Assembly (NCBI GenBank): GCA_023392995.1
Contig: JAEWMZ010000362.1
Coordinates: 1-14,409, forward strand
From: Bacillota bacterium
Lineage (GTDB): Bacteria; Bacillota; Clostridia; Lachnospirales; Lachnospiraceae
Direction of reading: 5' to 3'
DNA length: 14,409 nt
The notes beneath the pieces were generated by a model. That model searched no databases. It had not been told where the DNA came from and was given only the letters and a program-made list of their open reading frames with translations. Position 1 is the first letter of the stretch; each line of letters begins with the position of its first letter. The translations under genes were made by a program, and so were the position numbers. Positions 6,993-13,783 of the stretch are shown one piece after another.

Positions 6993-7289
6993 AACAATAA
7001 ATGGGTTATTGATATGTTTAAAAGCAATGAATGAGACATAGTGATTATCTGGAAGGCTCTTCACGTTGGACAGTATGTTATTATTGGCGGATATATTTGG
7101 GGGAATCTTATGTGGCTTGTATTTAAAAGGAGTAAGGCAAGTAAATAACTGTAATTAATTAACTCTGATGGATGATAAAAGAAAGACGCTAGCTGTTCAC
7201 ATTCTTGATGCAGTAAACATGCTTGGTTGGTTAATTACTTTTATGAAATAATGCATTAGAGCCAGTAATATATTACAATTAATATAATA
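6993..7289. other. Decayed region with short open frames
   Basis: No intact gene is seen here. A 35-codon frame at 7041-7148 (GTG start) encodes a membrane-like segment with QYVIIGGYIWGNLMWLVF and a basic end. Read from ATG 7014 the same frame is broken by TGA at 7032. A 27-codon frame at 7168-7251 starts MDDKRKTLAVHILDAV. Neither has a convincing ribosome binding site. A TATAAT word at 7283-7288 precedes the gene scar that follows. The region looks like the worn remains of further bacteriocin or immunity genes. Confidence 0.4.
7041..7148 (+). pseudogene. Probable remnant of a small membrane protein gene
   Basis: The frame encodes about 35 residues with one hydrophobic stretch (VIIGGYIWGNLMWLVF) and the basic end KRSKASK, and stops at TAA 7146-7148. 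Extending upstream to ATG 7014 meets an in-frame TGA at 7032. No ribosome binding site precedes the GTG. It is most likely the 3' end of a gene broken by a nonsense change, but a short real peptide cannot be excluded. Confidence 0.3.
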
Positions 7290-7484
7290 TGGAGTCACTA
7301 ATGAAACCAATACAGTAACAATGAAATGCCAGACAGCCATGAGGTCTATGAATCAAAACCAATTTTTAATTGAACGAAAACAAAATTTCACTTGGCAGAG
7401 CTTATTAAGTATTTTTGTTTGCTCAGCTCTTTTGCCTTATTATCCTAGAGCATTAATGAATGAAGATTAAGAAAATGAAATAAC
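7290..7484 (+). pseudogene. Scar of a second export operon: start of the HlyD gene joined to the end of the last operon gene
   Basis: Bases 7290-7362 repeat 7534-7611, covering the ribosome binding site, ATG and first about 67 bases of the intact HlyD gene. They carry a net five-base loss early on, which breaks the frame at once. Bases 7361-7484 repeat 11447-11572, the last third of the two-helix protein gene that ends the same operon, with about a dozen differences over some 117 aligned bases. The join lies at CCAATTTTTA. The order and direction are those of the intact operon, so this is what is left of a second copy after loss of about 3.8 kb from within. No insertion sequence borders it. 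Confidence 0.8.
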
Positions 7485-7544
7485 TCAATGGTAAAATAAA
7501 TAGAGAGTCATTAACTGCTTATAGTGAAAATCATGGAGTAACGA

Positions 7545-9419
7545 ATGAAACCTATCCTCGTCAATATCAATGAAATGTCAGACAGCCGTGAGGTCTATGA
7601 ATCAAAACCAAATATATCCTTTAACATTTTCATATATGTAATTCTTACCCTATTTATCGTTGCTCTCATATGGATGTACTTTGGTCGTATTGATGTAGTA
7701 GTAAAATCAGAGGGAATGCTTCGTCCGAATGACCAAGTGGCTACAATAATGAACAGCTATAGCGGAACGCTGGAAGAAATTAATGTAAAAGATGGAGTAT
7801 CTGTATTAGAGGGAGATGTGCTCTACACAATTGAGCATGCGAATTTACTGGCGGAGCAAGCGTATTATAGTGAGCAATTATCCGATATTCAGAATGAATT
7901 AGTATTGCTCAGAAAATATAAAAGTTCAATTGAAGATGGAATAAATCATTTTACACAATCCGAAAAGGAAGAGGAGTATTATTTAAAATATCAGGCATAC
8001 GAACTGAATTATAAATTAGCGAAGAATGACTATTCCTATAGTGAAAAGGAACGAGAACTGAATTTAGCATCAGTGATAGAGCAGTTAAGGAGCTTAAACC
8101 AAAAGCTTTCCTATGCAAAAGAATTAAAAGAGGCTATCAATACGGGTAAGAGTTCCTTTGCAAATAAAGGTGAACAGAAGGAATATTATCATAAATTTAT
8201 GAAGTATCAGAGTGATTACGACTCTATAATCAATCAGTATGCCAATGCCAGGAAGGACATTGAGAAATCTACAACGGAGCAGGGGCTCATTGACTCGCTT
8301 AAATATTATCAGACAGTGCGAACAGGATTGCGACAACTGAAATCGAGTATCACGAATGGAGAAAGTATTTTTCCAGATACAAATACATATAGCCTCCAGT
8401 ACGATGAATATGTAAATAAGTTGGCGGATTTAACAGTTACATATGAGCAGGCTAAGGAAAATTATAAAATTAACAATGAGTTAAAAGGTCTATCAGTAAC
8501 AGAGTGGGAAGTTCAACAGTCCAGGACAGCGATGGAGGAGGCAGAAAGGGCTGTAAGTACTTACCATGTCAATTATCTTTCAACACTTTCCTCCAGTATT
8601 ATCGAAATAGAAAAGAAGATTGAAGAAGCAACTCTTTCAAAGGAGAATACCGTTAGCAAGGTTGTATTATATCGTGAGAATAAAGAGGAGCGAAAAGCAG
8701 CATTAATTAACTTTAAGCTGAAGTATCTGGTTGAACTGGATAATACAATTGCAACACTGAAAGAGAATATCAATACACTTGAAAAGAATAGAGACAGTTT
8801 AAAACTGCAAGGAGAAAAGAATCTAATTGCGGAGGATGGAGAGGAAGAAGCGAAGCTGTCGGAATACCGAAACAGTGAATTACGCAGCACTATTTCTGGA
8901 ATTGATTCCTGCTCAGATAAAATTGATGAGCTTAACACCAACTTGGACAAACTGGCATCTCAGATTGACCAGGCCATTGTCAAAGCAACCAAAACAGGTG
9001 TGGTGAACAGTAATATTGAGCTTGTAAAAGGAGATCTCTTATCAAGCGGCACGGAAGTCCTTACTATAATACCTCAGGATAATAGTGAATATAAAGTAAA
9101 TGTATATGTTAGTAATGAAAATATAGGGAAGCTTCAAGTTGGAATGGCAGCAAAATTCAACATCTATGCTTTACCAAGCAGAGAGTATGGATATCTAACA
9201 GGAACGATTACGAGTATATCGAAGGATCTTAAGGTAGATCAGAGTAGTGGTTCCGGCTATTATCTTGTTGAAGCAAGCCTTGATAATAAAACCTTATATG
9301 ATTCCCAGGGAAATAAAGGGATCTTAAAGGCAGGTATGAGCTGTCAGGCTCAGATGATTACAGAAAGTAAAAGAATACTAACTTATGTATTAGAGAAGAT
9401 TGATCTTTGGAATGATTAA
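7545..9419 (+). CDS. HlyD-family membrane-fusion adaptor for bacteriocin export, long coiled-coil form
   Basis: This 624-residue protein has a short cytosolic start and one membrane helix (about 27-46). The first half of a lipoyl-like domain follows (about 51-98, KSEGMLRP and SGTLEEINVKDG). A very long helical coiled-coil region spans about 100-475. The second lipoyl half (about 478-515, KTGVVNSN, TEVLTIIP) and a C-terminal beta domain (about 516-600) complete it. Known relatives (LcnD, MesE, ComB, HlyD) join an ABC exporter to the outside. At 624 residues it is clearly longer than the usual about 450, almost all in the coiled coil, which could span a thick wall. GGAG (7535-7538) stands six bases before the ATG. 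It heads a four-gene operon and most likely serves the PCAT at 3678. Confidence 0.9.
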   Translation: MKPILVNINEMSDSREVYESKPNISFNIFIYVILTLFIVALIWMYFGRIDVVVKSEGMLRPNDQVATIMNSYSGTLEEINVKDGVSVLEGDVLYTIEHANLLAEQAYYSEQLSDIQNELVLLRKYKSSIEDGINHFTQSEKEEEYYLKYQAYELNYKLAKNDYSYSEKERELNLASVIEQLRSLNQKLSYAKELKEAINTGKSSFANKGEQKEYYHKFMKYQSDYDSIINQYANARKDIEKSTTEQGLIDSLKYYQTVRTGLRQLKSSITNGESIFPDTNTYSLQYDEYVNKLADLTVTYEQAKENYKINNELKGLSVTEWEVQQSRTAMEEAERAVSTYHVNYLSTLSSSIIEIEKKIEEATLSKENTVSKVVLYRENKEERKAALINFKLKYLVELDNTIATLKENINTLEKNRDSLKLQGEKNLIAEDGEEEAKLSEYRNSELRSTISGIDSCSDKIDELNTNLDKLASQIDQAIVKATKTGVVNSNIELVKGDLLSSGTEVLTIIPQDNSEYKVNVYVSNENIGKLQVGMAAKFNIYALPSREYGYLTGTITSISKDLKVDQSSGSGYYLVEASLDNKTLYDSQGNKGILKAGMSCQAQMITESKRILTYVLEKIDLWND

Positions 9420-9448
9420 TAATATTTACAAAAGATAGGAGAGGTACT

Positions 9449-9901
9449 ATGGAAATCATGTTAAACCAGCAATATGAGATGAATAACTTAATTACCCGTT
9501 CAGGGCGCTTAACTGTGACGGAATTCCAAAAAAATCTTATGGAGATGGCAAGCTCGTATAAGGATTTTGCGATTAACAATGGAGAATATATAATAACAAC
9601 TACAAAAGCAGTTGAATTTATTGGGGGTGAGCAGTTAATGGACGTTGAACTGCTAATGCCCATAAGCTACCGTATGCCGGTGGAGGAGCCCTATCAATGG
9701 AAAGACAAGGTTAGGATTACCAATGCTTTATATGTGAAGGTGACAGATCCAGCTCTTTTGCAGGAAACCTTGAATCAGGTAAATGAATATATAGCAGAAA
9801 ATAGACTTCAACCGATTACATCGGCATATCTTGTCCAAACAAAGCAGGATAACATGCCCTGCATAGAAGTTTATGTAGGTATCAACCCTAATGTATTATA
9901 G
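9449..9901 (+). CDS. 150-residue protein, GyrI/SHS2-like (DUF5085-like), function unknown
   Basis: A good ribosome binding site (AGGAGAGG, 9437-9444) precedes ATG 9449. The protein has no signal peptide or membrane helix. It reads as two alpha/beta halves: an N-terminal helix region (residues 20-45), strands around GEYIITTTKAVE and MDVELLMPISY, then TNALYVKVTD, a helix (LLQETLNQVNEYIAEN) and strands ending in IEVYVGINPNVL. This pattern, with a conserved 'ELLMPI' strand, resembles the GyrI-like small-ligand-binding fold, and in length and layout the DUF5085 family. I hold this only moderately. Its place between the HlyD adaptor and the TolC-like gene suggests a cytosolic partner of the export system, such as a ligand sensor or self-protection factor. 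Confidence 0.7.
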   Translation: MEIMLNQQYEMNNLITRSGRLTVTEFQKNLMEMASSYKDFAINNGEYIITTTKAVEFIGGEQLMDVELLMPISYRMPVEEPYQWKDKVRITNALYVKVTDPALLQETLNQVNEYIAENRLQPITSAYLVQTKQDNMPCIEVYVGINPNVL

Positions 9902-9931
9902 GGATAGACGATAAAACCGCAAGCTGCTCCA

Positions 9932-9953
9932 TAGGAAAGTAGGCATTTTCCTA
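9932..9953. repeat. Small inverted repeat between operon genes
   Basis: TAGGAAA (9932-9938) pairs with TTTCCTA (9947-9953) around an eight-base loop, in the 88-base gap between the 150-residue protein and the TolC-like gene. No T-run follows directly. It may tune the relative amounts of the two proteins. Confidence 0.3.
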
Positions 9954-9989
9954 AAAGGGTGGGCTTTTACAAAAGATAGAGGTAAGGGA

Positions 9990-11264
9990 ATGCACAACTT
10001 AAAGCATCATTTGAATAATACTAAGATAATTATGATGTGTACAATAATAGGTCTATATTGTGGCATTGCTCAGACGCAAGTATCAGCTGCCGAGGCTACT
10101 TATGAAATTGGGACAGGAAATACAAGCTATCAATACAATGATTTAAAAAACAGATATCAATGGTATAGTTCAACCTATATGCAGAAAATGTTAAGCTATC
10201 AGATAGAAGCATTAAATTATAGCCTGACATCAGAAAGCAGCGCAAGTATTAGCAGTCAGTTTGCTACGGCAGTGGATAAATGCTCCCGGTTAAAACAGTT
10301 GAAGCAAGAGTATATGGAATATCGATCTACGGTATCAGATGCTGCAATACTTGCCGAGCTTGATGCTCAAATTCAAACAATATCAGATCAAATTGAGCAA
10401 TATAATAGTACAATCAATAGCTATCAAAGCAGCTTAGCTGAGTCAAATCTAAAGGCAGAAATAGAGCAATTTTATGTAAATTACCAGAGCATGATTAATC
10501 AAGAAGCCCAGAATAAACTATTAAATGACTTTATGAAGAAATGTTATGGACTAATCCTGTTGCAAGAGCAAGAGGATTATTACGTCAGTAACAATGACTA
10601 TCTTTCCACGATACAAAGGATTGAGAAAATAAAAACTAGTCATGGTATAAGCACTCAGATCTCTTCTGACATAGCAACAGCCAATCTGCTTAAGAATAAG
10701 CTAGCCCTGCAGGAGAATGTTCGGTCATTGTATACAGCCTATACTGAAATCAAGACGGAGACAAACGTGGCAGAGGGAACAAGAATTCTCTTACCAATCG
10801 CAGTTAGCCCAAAGCAATATGGTCTGGAGGAAACTATCCTCCAGTTTGAATACAGAAATATGGCTCTGGCTCAATATAGCCATCTAAAGCAGTGTTATCA
10901 ACGTTACTTGTCTTTAAATAATAAAACGAATACCCTATATCATCAAATTGAACTTAAGATTCAAGATTATCAGCTCCAGCATAATGTATTGAAAAATAAC
11001 ATCAGAAAATATGTGACAGAAGCAATCTATGCTTATGACAATGAATTTCGAAATCTTGAACTGGCAGATAAGGAATTTCAGATAGCCCAGAAGAATTATA
11101 ATATAATGGTTACAAAAAAGAAGTATAAAAAGGCCACTGAACTTGATGTAACTAAGGCTAAGAGTGAAATGGAATCTGCGGAGGTTGCATATTATCAGTG
11201 TATCTATAAGATTATTATGTGGAGAGATATATTGGATAACGGAATTTACGGTGCGACACCGTAA
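9990..11264 (+). CDS. Secreted coiled-coil protein with TolC-like C-terminal end
   Basis: The 424-residue product starts with a basic stretch, a hydrophobic core (13-27) and a VSA-AEA cleavage region at about 31-36, so it should be exported by Sec. Nearly all the rest is helical and rich in Q, Y, N, S and K, with long heptad stretches (about 60-215 and 280-420). The last about 70 residues (IAQKNYNIMVTKKKYKKATE, LDVTKAKSEMESAEVAYYQC) follow the pattern of the final TolC helix pair, in which A..Y..G..S.LDV..A is typical. The beta strands of a true outer-membrane barrel are not evident, which fits a monoderm. Placed after an HlyD adaptor gene, it may form an extracellular conduit docking on the adaptor tip. 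AGAGG (9978-9982) is the ribosome binding site. There is no cell-wall anchor motif. Confidence 0.78.
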   Translation: MHNLKHHLNNTKIIMMCTIIGLYCGIAQTQVSAAEATYEIGTGNTSYQYNDLKNRYQWYSSTYMQKMLSYQIEALNYSLTSESSASISSQFATAVDKCSRLKQLKQEYMEYRSTVSDAAILAELDAQIQTISDQIEQYNSTINSYQSSLAESNLKAEIEQFYVNYQSMINQEAQNKLLNDFMKKCYGLILLQEQEDYYVSNNDYLSTIQRIEKIKTSHGISTQISSDIATANLLKNKLALQENVRSLYTAYTEIKTETNVAEGTRILLPIAVSPKQYGLEETILQFEYRNMALAQYSHLKQCYQRYLSLNNKTNTLYHQIELKIQDYQLQHNVLKNNIRKYVTEAIYAYDNEFRNLELADKEFQIAQKNYNIMVTKKKYKKATELDVTKAKSEMESAEVAYYQCIYKIIMWRDILDNGIYGATP

Positions 11265-11301
11265 GATTAATTACAAAACTGTTTATACAAGAGGAGGCTT
11301 T

Positions 11302-11574
11302 ATGATGGATATAAATAAACAGTTCAAAGAGGAAGAAAAAGATCATGTGAAAAAATGGGAAGGAAAAAGGAAAGTAGGATTTCTTAATTATTTGCTATTT
11401 GGTTTTGTAAGAACTTCTTTATTTTTTATGTGTGTGTATATGTTAAAATTTTTACTTGAACAAAGACTAAATTTTACTTGGCAGAGCTTATTAAGTATTT
11501 TTGTTTGCTCAGCTCTTTTACCTTTATTATCCTGGCGCATTAACGAATGGAGATTAAAAAAATGTAACAACTAA
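11302..11574 (+). CDS. Small two-helix membrane protein closing the export operon
   Basis: A strong GAGGAGG (11291-11297) precedes a double ATG at 11302 and 11305; either gives a protein of 89-90 residues. A longer upstream frame only overlaps the preceding gene and is rejected. A charged N-terminus (MDINKQFKEEEKDHVKKWEG) is followed by two hydrophobic helices at about 29-50 and 59-77 and a basic end (WRLKKCNN). I do not recognise the family. Its size and position suggest an immunity protein or a small exporter subunit. Its 3' third is duplicated in the scar at 7361-7484, which shows that this gene once existed twice here. It ends the operon; the next plus-strand terminator is at 11722-11783. 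Confidence 0.75.
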   Translation: MMDINKQFKEEEKDHVKKWEGKRKVGFLNYLLFGFVRTSLFFMCVYMLKFLLEQRLNFTWQSLLSIFVCSALLPLLSWRINEWRLKKCNN

Positions 11575-11592
11575 TCTGCGGAGAAATCAATT

Positions 11593-11700
11593 ATGGAAGA
11601 AATACAACGAAAATTAATATATCATAATGACGGCCCTATTAGTATACGAATTATGCTTAACATGCAGGCATTCATATACATAAATAAACATGAACCATAA
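11593..11700 (+). CDS. Possible 35-residue peptide, unrecognised
   Basis: A short frame starts at ATG 11593, eight bases after GGAGA (11580-11584), and ends at TAA 11698-11700, just before the terminator hairpin. It begins MEEIQRKLIYHNDGPISIRI and has no leader-peptide motif or clear membrane segment. The binding site and its place at the operon end support translation, but the frame is short enough to arise by chance or to be the start of a truncated gene. Confidence 0.3.
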   Translation: MEEIQRKLIYHNDGPISIRIMLNMQAFIYINKHEP

Positions 11701-11721
11701 GCAAAGAAAGAGATACAATGA

Positions 11722-11783
11722 AAGAGACTGCATCAAAATGATAAAGCCGAATCATAAAGCTTAACATATTGATGCAGTCTCTT
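11722..11783. terminator. Long-stem terminator between convergent operons
   Basis: AAGAGACTGCATCAA (11722-11736) pairs perfectly over 15 bp with TTGATGCAGTCTCTT (11769-11783), with a 32-base loop. The plus-strand tail AATTTGATTATTTCTT is moderately T-rich and the minus-strand tail (TTCATTGTATCTC) less so. It stands between the convergent export operon and hemerythrin gene and probably ends both. Confidence 0.7.
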
Positions 11784-11873
11784 AATTTGATTATTTCTTA
11801 TGTCGCTTTATATGTGGGTCAGCTGGCTGTTTATGTTTCGTCATATATTATAAGGGGAATGAGAAATAAGCTT

Positions 11874-12428
11874 TTATTGATACTTTTCTTCCAACTCGCT
11901 AACCAGGTTGATATAACGCTGCTGAGTTCCTTTTTCAGTAGCGGAAGCTTCAAAATCGATGGTTTCCCGATTTACCTTTTCAATGATATCCGGTGATAAT
12001 TGACGTTCTGCAAAGGTGTAAACCACGGTATCTTCCTTCTCAATATGTCTTTTCAGAAGATGGGTATAGCTGATTGCGTTCGCAATTACATCCAGGCGGC
12101 TTTCTTCGTCACCTGCTTTGACACGGGCAAGGGCGTCTTCTAACTCCTTGATAAATAATCTTCCGGAGTCATGCTCAACGAGCATACCGTGTGTAATTAA
12201 TTTATTACCCAGACTTCCTAAATGAACCACCATCTCATTAAAAAGCATTTTTTCCTCTTTCCCGTGATGATGGGCATCTGCATAACTACGGATGAAGTCA
12301 ATCATCTTTGCAAAATCCTCATAATTTATATCTTCACCGTGCATAACACCATAACATGCTTTGCGAACAACTGCCAGCATACGCAGGATATATTTGTGTT
12401 CTTCCATCATTAATTGAATACTGTTCAT
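11874..12428 (-). CDS. Hemerythrin-like HHE-domain protein
   Basis: The 184-residue protein is a four-helix bundle with the spaced ligands of a di-iron hemerythrin: H11 in EEHKYI, the HHHGKEE cluster (H53-H55, E58, E59), H80 and H86 (THGMLVEHD), then H123, H128 and E132 (YTHLLKRHIEKED). Such proteins in anaerobes bind oxygen or nitric oxide or hold iron. It has no signal peptide or membrane segment, so it is cytosolic. GGAGG (complement of 12437-12441) lies eight bases before the ATG, which is followed by MNSIQLMMEE, the usual start for this clostridial family. The neighbours upstream on the same strand are an unrecognised Cys/His protein and Hcp, which supports a role in oxygen or nitrosative stress. 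Confidence 0.92.
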   Translation of the reverse strand: MNSIQLMMEEHKYILRMLAVVRKACYGVMHGEDINYEDFAKMIDFIRSYADAHHHGKEEKMLFNEMVVHLGSLGNKLITHGMLVEHDSGRLFIKELEDALARVKAGDEESRLDVIANAISYTHLLKRHIEKEDTVVYTFAERQLSPDIIEKVNRETIDFEASATEKGTQQRYINLVSELEEKYQ

Positions 12429-12507
12429 ACCTCATACCTCCATTCCTGTTCGTGTTGAATATACAAACTACAGCATTAACAATAGTATTAAGCTACAATG
12501 CTAAGTT
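12429..12507. other. Upstream region of the hemerythrin gene
   Basis: Apart from the ribosome binding site, these bases hold degenerate versions of the neighbouring repeat words (AAGCTACAATGCTAAGTT at 12490-12507). Any hemerythrin promoter must lie here or within the repeat array; no clear -35/-10 pair was found on the minus strand. Confidence 0.35.
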
Positions 12508-12748
12508 AAATACTGAGTAGTAATGCAAAGCTAAATGTTGATCAGCAAAGATAAATACTGATTAGTAAAGCTAAGCTAAATACTGAGTAGCAAAGCAAAG
12601 CTAAATACTGAGCATCAATGCTAAGCTAAATGCTAAGCAACAATGCAATACAGTAATGCTAAGCAACAATGCAATACAGTATTGCTAAGCAACAATGCAA
12701 TGCCGTAATGCTAAGCCGCAATGTATTGTCGTAATGCTAAGCAATAAT
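12508..12748. repeat. Tandem array of 25- and 26-nt units between two minus-strand genes
   Basis: Five units start with AAAT (12508, 12533, 12553, 12578 and 12603). Four of these are 25 nt and one is shortened to 20; the consensus is near AAATACTGAGTAGCAAAGCAAAGCT. They pass smoothly into four 26-nt units starting at 12629, 12655, 12681 and 12707 (AATGCTAAGCAACAATGCAA then TACAGT), and a partial unit from 12733. Two neighbouring units (12629-12654 and 12655-12680) are identical. The array runs into the last codons of the neighbouring gene, so its stop codon (CTA, 12737-12739) lies inside a partial unit. Many units hold the near-palindrome TGCTAAGCA. There are no unique spacers, so it is not CRISPR. 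Confidence 0.85.
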
Positions 12749-13345
12749 AGAATAAGTAGCATCCTCTGTTTTTTCAAAGTTAAAGCCAAGCTCTTTTGTC
12801 AATGCATTAATCCAAGCGTCACGCAGCTCATAATAAATCTGAATATCACCACCGACCTCTGCCCAGTAATTACTATGAACACACAGTGTTCGAATCCAGG
12901 TCACTTTGTCTGAGCTTTTGTCAAGCAGGCGGTTTGCATGATCACAAGGCATGCCATCCAGAAGATTATCTTCAATTACCTTGAATATTCCGACTGCATC
13001 CAGCGATTCCTCCTGAAAAGAGGCTGCCAGATTTTTTGCATTTCCGGCTACAATGTCAGTAATTGCTGCTTTCAGTTCCGGATTTTTTTCTAACAGCTTT
13101 GTGATACAATAAGCATATTTATATTCAACCTGGGAGACGCGTTCCTGCAGCCACCCATGGATATTTCCGTGGTCAATCATTTCATCCAGAGGTTTATTTT
13201 CAAAAGTGCCGAAGAGGTTGTTGCACTCTGCTTCCAAAGATAAGGTGTTTTTCGCACCTAAAACATAGAGTTCATCTACAATTGCTTGTTGCTGCTGTAT
13301 TTTGTTATATAGCCAATAATGGATTGGTCCTAAAAAAGCACTCAT
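12737..13345 (-). CDS. Unrecognised 202-residue helical protein with Cys/His motifs, next to hemerythrin
   Basis: I place the start at the ATG complementary to 13343-13345, seven bases after AAGGAGG (complement of 13353-13359). The longer frame upstream only reads through repeats. The protein begins MSAFLGPIHYWLYNKIQQQQ and seems all-helical and cytosolic. Histidines and cysteines stand at notable places: H9, H59 and H63 (DHGNIHGWL), C136-D-H (GMPCDHANRLLD) and C156-V-H (TLCVHSNYWAEVGG). These might bind a metal, haem or Fe-S centre. I know of no assigned function. Its start resembles uncharacterised clostridial proteins found near hemerythrins. Its position between hemerythrin and Hcp suggests a role in oxygen, NO or iron handling (inference). 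Its 3' end overlaps the 26-nt repeat array. Confidence 0.8.
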   Translation of the reverse strand: MSAFLGPIHYWLYNKIQQQQAIVDELYVLGAKNTLSLEAECNNLFGTFENKPLDEMIDHGNIHGWLQERVSQVEYKYAYCITKLLEKNPELKAAITDIVAGNAKNLAASFQEESLDAVGIFKVIEDNLLDGMPCDHANRLLDKSSDKVTWIRTLCVHSNYWAEVGGDIQIYYELRDAWINALTKELGFNFEKTEDATYSIIA

Positions 13346-13390
13346 GGTACTTCCTCCTTCTACATGTACAGAGCTTAAAAACTCTGCGAG

Positions 13391-13650
13391 AGTTATTGTG
13401 AAATGCATAGCATTTCGCATCCTGTCTCCGCTACCTAGCGATCGTATTTCAGTTATTGTGAAATGTAGAGCATTACGTATCCTGCACCCCACGACCTAGC
13501 GATCGTATTTCAGTTATTGTGAAATGCAGAGCATTACGTATCCTGCACCCTGCGACCTAGCGGCCGTATGTCAGTTAGTGTGAAATGTATAGTATTTCAC
13601 ATCCTGCACCCCCATGTTCTGGGGGCGAATGTCAGTTAATGAGAATAATG
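13391..13650. repeat. Tandem array of four 61-nt units with internal inverted repeats
   Basis: Units run 13391-13450 (60 nt), 13451-13511, 13512-13572 and 13573-13633 (61 nt each), with a partial unit from 13634. Shared features are AGTTATTGTGAAATG, ATCCTGCACC, ACCTAGCG and CGTATTTC. Each keeps an inverted repeat early on: GAAATGC-ATA-GCATTTC in unit 1 and GTGAAAT...ATTTCAC in unit 4. Later hairpins differ between units: CGCTA-CC-TAGCG in unit 1, and CCCCCA-TGTTC-TGGGGG at 13609-13625 in unit 4. The units lie upstream of the 202-residue gene, after the Hcp terminator, and are richer in G+C than the surrounding gaps. A length of 61 rules out coding repeats. Confidence 0.85.
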
Positions 13651-13690
13651 ATATTACATTTAACGGGGATAATAGTTTTCAATTAGAATA

Positions 13691-13740
13691 AAAATCTACC
13701 GGATAAATACCATGCGTTATGCCTCTACCCGGTAGATTTT
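13691..13740. terminator. Bidirectional hairpin terminator after hcp
   Basis: AAAATCTACCGG (13691-13702) pairs perfectly over 12 bp with CCGGTAGATTTT (13729-13740). On the minus strand the stem runs into TTTTTATTCT, a good tail for ending hcp, 44 bases after its stop. On the plus strand it runs into TTTTCCTTTTTATTT. Confidence 0.85.
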
Positions 13741-13783
13741 CCTTTTTATTTATAAAATATTACACTTTGTACTTTTATTACTA

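Noticed and set aside
7290..7544. Insertion sequence or phage attachment site at the operon scar
   Set aside because: No transposase, terminal inverted repeats or target-site duplication are seen. The repeated parts match only the two ends of the adjacent operon.
8573..8950. Minus-strand frame inside the HlyD gene
   Set aside because: It is an antisense shadow of the coiled-coil region, with Ser/Phe-rich low-complexity content.
11769..11996. Plus-strand frame after the convergent terminator
   Set aside because: It overlaps the terminator arm and the 3' end of the hemerythrin gene on the other strand, and has no ribosome binding site.
13346..13492. N-terminal extension of the 202-residue minus-strand protein
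   Set aside because: The extension only reads through the 61-nt repeats, which are not a multiple of three. A perfect AAGGAGG fits the ATG at 13343-13345.
12508..13650. The two repeat arrays as CRISPR
   Set aside because: Units follow each other without unique spacers, unit lengths are 25/26 and 61 nt, and no cas genes are present.
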